Source: Pseudoalteromonas sp. MSK9-3
GTDB taxonomy: Bacteria > Pseudomonadota > Gammaproteobacteria > Enterobacterales > Alteromonadaceae
Assembly (NCBI RefSeq): GCF_003590335.1
Contig: NZ_MIET01000023.1
Span: forward strand, 1 to 64,000
DNA: 64,000 nt
Direction of reading: 5' to 3'
How positions within the stretch are numbered: the first letter of the stretch is position 1; every line of letters starts with the position of its first letter. This document shows, one piece after another, positions 57,616-64,000 of the stretch. The notes beneath the pieces were generated by a model. The model ran no database searches. It was not told where the DNA came from and worked only from the letters and a program-made list of their open reading frames with translations. A program made the translations under genes and the position numbers.

Positions 57616-58965
57616 ATGAGCAGAGCCCAACAAGACCCTATTTATCAACAAATTGATGACGTGAAGAAAGCCGTTTCTGATGTACTGGCCCATGCGAAGA
57701 AGTTGGGCGCCACAGCCTCAGAAGCTGCTATGTCTAGCACTTCGGGCCTTTCTGTGAGTACACGAATGGGCGAGGTTGATACCATTGAGTTTAACCAAGA
57801 TGGTGGTTTGGGGATCAGTGTGTATGTTGGTAATCATAAAGGGAGTGCATCTACTGCAGATTTGAGCCCGAAGGCTTTGCGCTCGGTGGTAGAGAAAGCC
57901 ATTGATATTGCCAAGTTTACATCTGATGACCCATGTAATGGGGTAGCTGATGAGCAGCTTTTAGAGATGTCACCTCCTGATTTAGATCTTTATCATCCGT
58001 GGGACGTTTCTCCTGAACAAGGCATTGAGTTTTGTCTTGAAGCGGAAAAAGCGGCATTAGAATTTGACCCACGTATCGTCAATTCTGATGGGGCCAGTTT
58101 TGCAAGTCATCAAGGTTTGCGAGTGTATGGTAACAGTCATGGCTTAGTTGCTGGTTTTCCTCGCACACGACATACGTTAAGTACCATGGTAATTGGTCAA
58201 GATGGCGAGCATATGCAACGCGACTCTGCCTACACAATTTCTCGTGAACAAGGTGGGCTAAAAGGGGCTAGCTTAGTGGGTGTTGAAGCCGCAGAATCAA
58301 CGCTTGCGAAATTAAATAGTCAAAAAATAAAAACCATGAAAACCCCGGTTGTTTTTAGAGCTGATATTGCAAATAGCTTGTTTGGACATTTGGTATCGGC
58401 GATTGGCGGTGGGGCCCTATACCGTAAATCGACATTTTTGCTTGATAGCCTTCATACACAAGTTTTTAACCCATGCGTCTCTATTATAGAGAGGCCACAT
58501 TTATTAAAAGGGTTAGCATCTAGCCCATTTGATAGCGAAGGCGTAAAAACCCGTGACCGAGATATTATCAGTGGTGGAGAACTACAAACATATTTACTTG
58601 CGAGCTACGCAGCCCGTAAATTGGGGATGACAGCGACAGGTCATGCTGGGGGCATTCATAACTGGTTGGTACAACAAACGCATGATGATCTACATGCAGT
58701 ACTACAGACGATGGGAACTGGCTTGTTAGTAACCGAATTAATGGGCCAAGGTGTTAACACTGTCACCGGTGATTACTCACGTGGTGCTGCTGGCTTTTGG
58801 GTAGAAAATGGTGAAATTCAATATCCGGTAAGTGAGATAACCATAGCGGGTAATTTACAGGACATGTTTAAAGGTATTCAAGCCATTGGAGGCGATGTCG
58901 AGCCGCGTGGAAGTGTACAGACAGGCTCTGTATTGATTGACTCAATGCAAGTTGCCGGCGAGTAA
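57616..58965 (+). CDS. pmbA: PmbA (TldE), non-catalytic partner of TldD
   Basis: 449 residues from ATG 57616 (GAGAAG upstream; an ATG two codons earlier is equally possible). It includes VSTRMGEVDTIEFNQDGGLGISVY, HPHLLKGLASSPFDSEG-type (RPHLLKGLASSPFDSEG) and GDYSRGAAGFWVENGEIQYP, matching E. coli PmbA closely. There is no HExxxH motif, as expected. It forms the heterodimeric peptidase with TldD. Confidence 0.96.
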   Translation: MSRAQQDPIYQQIDDVKKAVSDVLAHAKKLGATASEAAMSSTSGLSVSTRMGEVDTIEFNQDGGLGISVYVGNHKGSASTADLSPKALRSVVEKAIDIAKFTSDDPCNGVADEQLLEMSPPDLDLYHPWDVSPEQGIEFCLEAEKAALEFDPRIVNSDGASFASHQGLRVYGNSHGLVAGFPRTRHTLSTMVIGQDGEHMQRDSAYTISREQGGLKGASLVGVEAAESTLAKLNSQKIKTMKTPVVFRADIANSLFGHLVSAIGGGALYRKSTFLLDSLHTQVFNPCVSIIERPHLLKGLASSPFDSEGVKTRDRDIISGGELQTYLLASYAARKLGMTATGHAGGIHNWLVQQTHDDLHAVLQTMGTGLLVTELMGQGVNTVTGDYSRGAAGFWVENGEIQYPVSEITIAGNLQDMFKGIQAIGGDVEPRGSVQTGSVLIDSMQVAGE

Positions 58966-58973
58966 TACTCTCT

Positions 58974-59011
58974 GCCTGAAGTAAACGGGGTGCTATGCCT
59001 TTACTTCAGGC
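58974..59011. terminator. Strong hairpin between pmbA and mgtE
   Basis: GCCTGAAGTAAA (58974-58985) pairs perfectly with TTTACTTCAGGC (59000-59011), a 12-bp stem with a 14-base loop. It lies between convergent stops and is followed by TATTACTTT, so it probably terminates both genes. Confidence 0.7.
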
Positions 59012-59027
59012 TATTACTTTGACAGCG

Positions 59028-60386
59028 CTAAGTTAAAAACCATGTTGCGGTGCCTAAAAAGGCAAATATGCCAACAATATCAGTAACGGTTGTCAAAACC
59101 ACGCTACCCGCAAGCGCAGGGTCAATTTTCATTCTTTTGAGAATAATAGGAATACTAGCCCCCGCAATACCTGCCGCGAGTAAATTCATAAACATCGCAA
59201 AGGCAATCACTGCTCCTAAAGTAAAGTCCCATTTCCAAAGCGCTACAACGCCAGCGATGAGTAAAGACCACAGCAAACCATTTAGCGCCCCAATAGCTAA
59301 CTCTTTACCGAGTATAAATCGCTGGTTAGTTTGATTTATATGGCCAAGTGCAATACCTCGGATCACCAAGGTCAGTGTTTGGCTACCAGCCACCCCACCC
59401 ATGCTGGGTACTATGCCGTTGAGTACGGCAAGCACGGGGAGAATATCGAGGGTATTTTCAAAAAAGCTCGCGACAAATGCTGCGAGTAGCGCAGTCAATA
59501 AGTTGATCCCTAGCCAAATTGAACGACGGCGGCTACTTTTTAGAACGGGTGCAAAGGTGTCTTCTTCATCATCAAGACCCGCCATGCTGAGTAAGCTATG
59601 CTCAGCATCTTCTCGAATAACATCAACAATATCGTCAATGGTGATCCTGCCTAGTAAGTGGTTATTATCATCGACAACCGCGGCGGAAATCCAATTATGA
59701 CGCTCAAAAAGTTGGGCGACTTCAGTTTCATCCATTGAAATGGGAATTGACTCTTTGTCTTCATCCATCAACGCTTGAACTAAATGATCTGGTGGATTCG
59801 TCAATAAGGTACTCAAAGGGAGCGCGCCAATAAAGCAGTTATCTTTATCAACAACATATAAGTCATCTGTGCCATCAGGTAGGTTGCCACGCAAACGTAA
59901 GTAGCGTAGTACAACATCTAATGATACATCAGCACGAATAGTGACGGTGTCACTGTTCATCAATGCGCCAGCCGAACGCTCTTGATAAGACAGGGCTTGG
60001 GTCGCACGTTCACGGTCTTGTGTGTCCATGCTGCTAACAACATCGTGATATACCGTATCAGGCAAGCTTCGTAATACTTCACCTAAATCATCATCGTCCA
60101 TATCCTCTGTTGCAGCTGCAATGAGTTCAGGCTTCATTTTAGCGATAATGCCAAGACGAACATCTTCTGATAACTCTTCAAGTACATCGCCTTGAATATC
60201 AGGGTCTACGAGTTTCCAAAGTTGCGTTCTGACTTTATGAGGTGAAGATTCGAGTAAGAGTGCGGTATCACATGGTGCTGTTTCTGCTAAAATTCGCCTG
60301 ACTTGAACAAACTGCCCACTATTAAGCGCAAGGGTAACTTGCTGGAGTTGTTGTAAAGTATAATCTTGTTCAAGCGCTTCAGGCAT
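59028..60386 (-). CDS. mgtE: MgtE magnesium transporter
   Basis: 452 residues. The MgtE N domain of helical repeats (20-130) is followed by paired CBS domains (135-255), a plug-type helix and five membrane helices (about 285-450) with GGVAGSQTLTLVIRGIALG and the pore region AAGIAGASIPIILKRMKIDPALA. It is a Mg2+ channel gated by cytosolic Mg2+ bound to the N/CBS part. A single gene. Confidence 0.95.
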   Translation of the reverse strand: MPEALEQDYTLQQLQQVTLALNSGQFVQVRRILAETAPCDTALLLESSPHKVRTQLWKLVDPDIQGDVLEELSEDVRLGIIAKMKPELIAAATEDMDDDDLGEVLRSLPDTVYHDVVSSMDTQDRERATQALSYQERSAGALMNSDTVTIRADVSLDVVLRYLRLRGNLPDGTDDLYVVDKDNCFIGALPLSTLLTNPPDHLVQALMDEDKESIPISMDETEVAQLFERHNWISAAVVDDNNHLLGRITIDDIVDVIREDAEHSLLSMAGLDDEEDTFAPVLKSSRRRSIWLGINLLTALLAAFVASFFENTLDILPVLAVLNGIVPSMGGVAGSQTLTLVIRGIALGHINQTNQRFILGKELAIGALNGLLWSLLIAGVVALWKWDFTLGAVIAFAMFMNLLAAGIAGASIPIILKRMKIDPALAGSVVLTTVTDIVGIFAFLGTATWFLT

Positions 60387-60563
60387 AGGCTTCCTAATTA
60401 ATGTCGTATTGTTAGTCTTTTTACGCGTACCTAGTGAATATATGTTGGATAATATGCAGCGAATGATGCTGAGGTGCGCGGGCCTTGGCTTGAGAGTTTA
60501 ACGTACTTTAGAGCGTGTTGCCACGTAGGATAGGCGTATTTATCGTAACTTGTTGTCGGCAAG

Positions 60564-60836
60564 TTACTCTTGTTCGTGAAATTTTTGTTCTATTAAATCG
60601 CCAATAGCAGATAAGGCTGATTTTGCATCTGGCCCTTCACAGCGGATTTTTACGTACTTTCCTTGACTACTTTCTAGTAAAAGCAGTGCTAATACGCTGT
60701 CGCCTGCTGCCTCTTTTTCATCTTGGTATAAGGTAATATCTGCATCGAACTTCACCGCTAGTTGCGCCAGTACAGTAGCAGCTCTTGCATGTAAGCCACA
60801 TTTGTTTTGAATTAAAAAAGTCCCCTCACAACGCAT
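60564..60836 (-). CDS. npr: NPr, HPr-like phosphocarrier of the nitrogen PTS
   Basis: 90 residues from ATG 60836, 4 bases after the rapZ stop; the longer frame overlapping rapZ is not needed. Phospho-site H16 lies in KCGLHARAA; AGDSVLALLLLESSQGKYVKI is also HPr-type. NPr passes phosphate from EI-Ntr to PtsN (EIIA-Ntr). It is the last gene of rpoN-hpf-ptsN-rapZ-npr, the same order as in E. coli. Confidence 0.93.
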   Translation of the reverse strand: MRCEGTFLIQNKCGLHARAATVLAQLAVKFDADITLYQDEKEAAGDSVLALLLLESSQGKYVKIRCEGPDAKSALSAIGDLIEQKFHEQE

Positions 60837-60840
60837 GGTA

Positions 60841-61686
60841 TTAGCTATTTTGTTCACGATGTCGGATCTGTACATTAGGGTGAGAACGTTGAAAGCTTTC
60901 TCCAATGGTTTGCGCCAGATAAACAGAACGATGCTGTCCACCAGTACAGCCGATAGCAATAGTAAGATAGCTGCGGTTATTGCGTTCAAGGTGAGGTAAC
61001 CAAGTTTGCACGAACGTCTGAATTTGCCAAGTAAATTTTTGTACTATGCTATGTCCAGCTAAATATTCTTGTACAGGTTTATCTAAACCTGTGAGTGGTT
61101 TTAAATCAGGCTCCCAATGAGGGTTGGGTAGGAATCGAGCATCAAATACATAATCAGCATCTTTGGGCATGCCGTGTTTAAATCCAAAAGATAAAAAGGT
61201 GATGATCAGCTGTTTGTCTTTTTTACCTAATATACGTTCACGGATAGCCTCAGCTAATTGATGTACGCTTAGATCCGTGGTGTCAATGACCATATCTGCG
61301 CTGGTATTGAGTACATCAAGCAGTTGCTTTTCTTCTTTAATCGCTAAATCTAAAGGCAAGTTATTGATAGATAATGGGTGTAAGCGGCGGGTTTCAGAAA
61401 AGCGCTTGATTAGCGTTTGGTCATCACTGTCTAAATAAAATAGGGTTGGATTCGCGAAACCGGGTAAGTACTCAAGAATATCGTTAAACTCTTCTTGCTG
61501 TTTAGGCAAGTTTCTAACATCAATACTGACGGCTATTTTGTCGTAGTTTTCGGAAACACTTCTTACTAATGATGGCAGTAAGTTCACGGGGATATTATCA
61601 ACACAATAGTAGCCAAGGTCTTCTAATACCCTTAGCGCTACCGACTTTCCTGATCCTGACCGACCACTGATGATGATTAATTCCAC
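60841..61686 (-). CDS. rapZ: RapZ, RNase adapter/nucleotide-binding protein
   Basis: 281 residues. Walker A GRSGSGKS (8-15) and Walker B-like FYLDSDDQTL lie in the N-domain; the C-domain has FGFKHGMPKDADYVFDARFLPNP and IGCTGGQHRSVYLAQ. In E. coli RapZ senses glucosamine-6-phosphate and directs RNase E to the sRNA GlmZ. It lies 16 bases after ptsN. Confidence 0.96.
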   Translation of the reverse strand: MELIIISGRSGSGKSVALRVLEDLGYYCVDNIPVNLLPSLVRSVSENYDKIAVSIDVRNLPKQQEEFNDILEYLPGFANPTLFYLDSDDQTLIKRFSETRRLHPLSINNLPLDLAIKEEKQLLDVLNTSADMVIDTTDLSVHQLAEAIRERILGKKDKQLIITFLSFGFKHGMPKDADYVFDARFLPNPHWEPDLKPLTGLDKPVQEYLAGHSIVQKFTWQIQTFVQTWLPHLERNNRSYLTIAIGCTGGQHRSVYLAQTIGESFQRSHPNVQIRHREQNS

Positions 61687-61702
61687 GACTTTCCCCTATT
61701 TA

Positions 61703-62155
61703 TTAATCCTGTGCAGCAATAATATTATAAAGCTCGGAATCACTACTTGCATGTCTTAATTGTTTGCAAAACTCTTTATTTTTCAACTTATCTGCAATTG
61801 CAGATAGTGTCTTTAAGTGTTGCTGATTATCTCCTTCAGGTACAATTAGCGCAACAAAAATATCAACAGGGCGATTGTCTATTGCATCAAATGGAATGGT
61901 TTGCTCGCTGACTAAGAGTATAGCAAAAACCTGTTCTATACCCTCCATACGACCATGAGGGAGTGCAATTCCTTTCCCTATTCCGGTACTGCCTAGTTTT
62001 TCACGATTCATTAAGGCCGACAGAATATGATGCTGCTCTAATTGTGGTAATTGCTCATGCGCTAGCTCGCTAACGTATTCTAAAATCCGTTTTTTACTAT
62101 TAAAAAGGACCGCAGCTTTACTGCAGTCCTTGTTGATTATTGAGCTTAATTTCAT
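61703..62155 (-). CDS. ptsN: PtsN, EIIA of the nitrogen PTS
   Basis: 150 residues. The phospho-histidine is H67 in GIALPHGRM; the flanking SALMNREKLGSTGIGKG is typical. PtsN regulates potassium transport and sigma-54-linked processes according to its phosphorylation state. It follows hpf by 2 bases, so translation is coupled. Confidence 0.96.
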   Translation of the reverse strand: MKLSSIINKDCSKAAVLFNSKKRILEYVSELAHEQLPQLEQHHILSALMNREKLGSTGIGKGIALPHGRMEGIEQVFAILLVSEQTIPFDAIDNRPVDIFVALIVPEGDNQQHLKTLSAIADKLKNKEFCKQLRHASSDSELYNIIAAQD

Positions 62156-62157
62156 GA

Positions 62158-62445
62158 TTAGTGTCGAGTAAGCTTCTCTTTATGTTTAATTACTTGTCTG
62201 TCTAGCTTATCAACCAAACCATCGATAGCGGCATACATATCTTGATGCTCAGTAGAGGCAAAGACTTCAGCGCCACTGAGATGTAAGGTAGCTTCGGCTT
62301 TCTGTACCAGCTTTTCAACATCTAAGATCACATGAACGTTATTAATATGATCAAAGTGCCTTTCTAGCTTCGCAAACTTGGTGTTGACATAGTCTCTTAG
62401 TGATTCTGTAACTTCTACGTGACGACCAGTTAAATTTAGTTGCAT
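62158..62445 (-). CDS. hpf: HPF, ribosome hibernation promoting factor
   Basis: 95 residues from ATG 62445, preferred over the ATG two codons upstream because AAGGA is then nine bases away and E. coli HPF also starts MQLN. It includes NLTGRHVEVTESLRDYVNTK and DMYAAIDGLVDKLDRQ. The short form binds the 30S decoding centre and promotes 100S dimers in stationary phase with RMF. Second gene of the rpoN operon. Confidence 0.96.
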   Translation of the reverse strand: MQLNLTGRHVEVTESLRDYVNTKFAKLERHFDHINNVHVILDVEKLVQKAEATLHLSGAEVFASTEHQDMYAAIDGLVDKLDRQVIKHKEKLTRH

Positions 62446-62473
62446 AAGCATTTTCCTTCTTTGGTAATACGTC

Positions 62474-63976
62474 TTATATCAAGCTTTTACGCTGATTTGA
62501 CGGTGGAATGGCTAACGACTCCCGATATTTTGCTATGGTACGTCGGGCCACTTTGATTCCTTGCTCTGCCAATATATCCGCAATTTTGCTATCACTTAAC
62601 GGCTTAGCTGTATTTTCGGCGGCAATGAGCTTTTTGATCAATGCTCTAATCGCAGTGGAAGAGCATTCACCTCCGTTTTCAGTACTAACATGGCTTGAGA
62701 AGAAATACTTCAACTCAAAAATACCCCTAGGTGTGTGCATATATTTTTGTGTAGTGACTCGAGAAATGGTCGACTCATGCATCTCTACCATTTCAGCCAC
62801 ATCATTAAGCACCATGGGTTTCATTGCTTCAGGGCCATGTTCAAAGAATGCCTGTTGTTGCTGCACAATGCAATTAGTAACTTTCATTAAAGTGTCATTG
62901 CGGCTCTCTAAACTTTTAATAAACCATTTCGCTTCTTGTAAATGTGAGCGGATAAATTGGCTATCCGTACTCGATTTTACTGATCGCGACATCGCAGCAT
63001 AATGATCATTAACCCTGATTTTAGGCATTGAATCAGGATTTAGCTCTACCAACCAACGACCTTTTACTTTTTTAACCGACACATCAGGGATCACATATTC
63101 TGACTCTTCACGAATAATACTGGCAGCTGGTTTTGGATTTAAGCTGTGGATCAGGGTCATGACATCTTTTAAATCCGATTCTTTGAGTTTAGTCTTCTTC
63201 ATCAAAGTTCGGTAGTCACGACTAGCAAGTAAATCGATATGATCTGTTAATATTTGTTTTGTTTGCTCTAACCAAGGTGTCGCTTTATCAAACTGGTTCA
63301 ACTGAATACATAAACACTCTTGTAAACTTCTAGCTGCAATACCGACAGGATCAAATAGCTGAATGCGTTTGAGTACGGCTTCTATTTCATCGAGCTCAAT
63401 GCCTTCTTCGGAACTGCCGTCGTTTAAGCTATCTAAAATTTCTTCTGTAGATAAGGTTAACAAGCCGCCATCATCAACCGCTTCGACAATTGCGACTGCG
63501 ATGCCTCTATCGGTATCGCTAAAAGGGGTAAGCTCTAGCTGCCACATGAGATATTCATGTAGGGTTTCACTGGTTTCCCCTTGGTACATGTTCTCATCTT
63601 CAGGCATAGGGCCACTGCTGGCCGCCGGGGCTGCACTCATGTACTCGTCCCAAGTAACGTCCATGGCAAGTTCTTCGCTGACAGTGTCTTTACTCATAGC
63701 AGCGTCAGAATCTAGTTCGTAATCGCTAACCGGCGCCTCGTCAGTGGTATCTGAACCTGTCTCATCTTTACTTAGTTCTTTGTGTTCTTTTTCTCTATTA
63801 TCACTGTCGTTGTCATGCTCTGATTCTTCAACTTCTAGCAAGGGATTACTGTCTAGTGCTTCTTGAATTTCTTGCTGAAGATCGAGCGTGCTCAGTTGCA
63901 GCAAGCGAATAGCCTGCTGTAACTGTGGTGTCATGGTTAATTGCTGGCCCATGCGCAGCTGTAGCGATTGCCTCAT
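62474..63976 (-). CDS. rpoN: RpoN, sigma-54 factor
   Basis: 500 residues, complete. Region I is Gln/Leu-rich ([20 protein letters not shown]), region II is acidic (55-120), then the core-binding domain, the helix-turn-helix region and the RpoN box [10 protein letters not shown] (near 485) that reads the -24 element. Sigma-54 needs AAA+ activators and controls nitrogen, motility and adhesion genes. First gene of the PTS-Ntr operon; about 20 bases remain before the window edge. Confidence 0.97.
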   Translation of the reverse strand: MRQSLQLRMGQQLTMTPQLQQAIRLLQLSTLDLQQEIQEALDSNPLLEVEESEHDNDSDNREKEHKELSKDETGSDTTDEAPVSDYELDSDAAMSKDTVSEELAMDVTWDEYMSAAPAASSGPMPEDENMYQGETSETLHEYLMWQLELTPFSDTDRGIAVAIVEAVDDGGLLTLSTEEILDSLNDGSSEEGIELDEIEAVLKRIQLFDPVGIAARSLQECLCIQLNQFDKATPWLEQTKQILTDHIDLLASRDYRTLMKKTKLKESDLKDVMTLIHSLNPKPAASIIREESEYVIPDVSVKKVKGRWLVELNPDSMPKIRVNDHYAAMSRSVKSSTDSQFIRSHLQEAKWFIKSLESRNDTLMKVTNCIVQQQQAFFEHGPEAMKPMVLNDVAEMVEMHESTISRVTTQKYMHTPRGIFELKYFFSSHVSTENGGECSSTAIRALIKKLIAAENTAKPLSDSKIADILAEQGIKVARRTIAKYRESLAIPPSNQRKSLI

Positions 63977-64000
63977 GTATCTCTAACAATCCTTTTCATT

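Noticed and set aside
60837..60989. Extended N-terminal membrane helix on NPr
   Set aside because: The extension only reads rapZ in another frame; the ATG at 60836 gives the normal 90-residue protein.

Overview
The window looks like a chromosome segment from a marine gammaproteobacterium of the Alteromonadales, most likely Pseudoalteromonas or a close relative. This rests on the moderately AT-rich base composition, the protein sequences, and the conserved gammaproteobacterial blocks csrD...mreBCD-maf-rng-yhdP-tldD and npr-rapZ-ptsN-hpf-rpoN. Genus assignment is inference; no database search was possible.

Region 1 (1-1684) is the tail of an rRNA operon (3' end of 23S, a 5S gene, a terminator), then a three-copy 52-bp intergenic repeat and a TRIC/UPF0126 membrane protein.

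Region 2 (1709-17971) is comM (yifB) cut in two by a 14,743-bp Tn7-like transposon. The boundaries can be read to the base: both sides carry a 5-bp duplication GTTTG (2632-2636 and 17380-17384), both ends start TG and share a TATTTGATAAT core in the same register, and removing the element plus one duplication restores a 504-residue ComM reading frame. At its right end the element carries a compact operon tnsA-tnsB-tnsC-tniQ. At its left end lie a perfect 15-bp inverted repeat, a 70-bp array of seven decamers expected to bend DNA, and an operon whose 625-residue main product resembles TnsE of Tn7 along most of its length. Cargo includes a secreted endonuclease I (EndA type), a clavaminate-synthase-like 2-oxoglutarate oxygenase, a small exported peptide and several unknown proteins. 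Breaking comM and carrying a secreted nuclease could together suppress natural transformation.

Region 3 (17983-36212) is ordinary chromosome: an OmpR-type regulator, an S9 peptidase, a CorC/CNNM-like protein, a REC-EAL protein, an M50 protease, AtoE-type and AEC transporters, yacL, a prolyl-4-hydroxylase-like protein, a thioesterase, uvrA, a periplasmic solute-binding protein, a YajR-like MFS transporter and ssb.

Region 4 (36470-41376) is accessory: a methyltransferase, a protein with a sialyltransferase-like (GT29) C-terminal domain, an IS3-family element with a frameshifted transposase, and about 730 bp without genes.

Region 5 (41377-63976) is conserved: a csrD-like gene, an ACC-deaminase-family enzyme, a PEGA/SUMF1 protein, mreBCD-maf-rng-yhdP-nitrilase-tldD, darP (yjgA), pmbA (tldE), mgtE, and the nitrogen-PTS/sigma-54 cluster npr-rapZ-ptsN-hpf-rpoN. 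The MSHA pilus genes, found between the csrD homologue (mshH) and mreB in Vibrio, are absent from this position.
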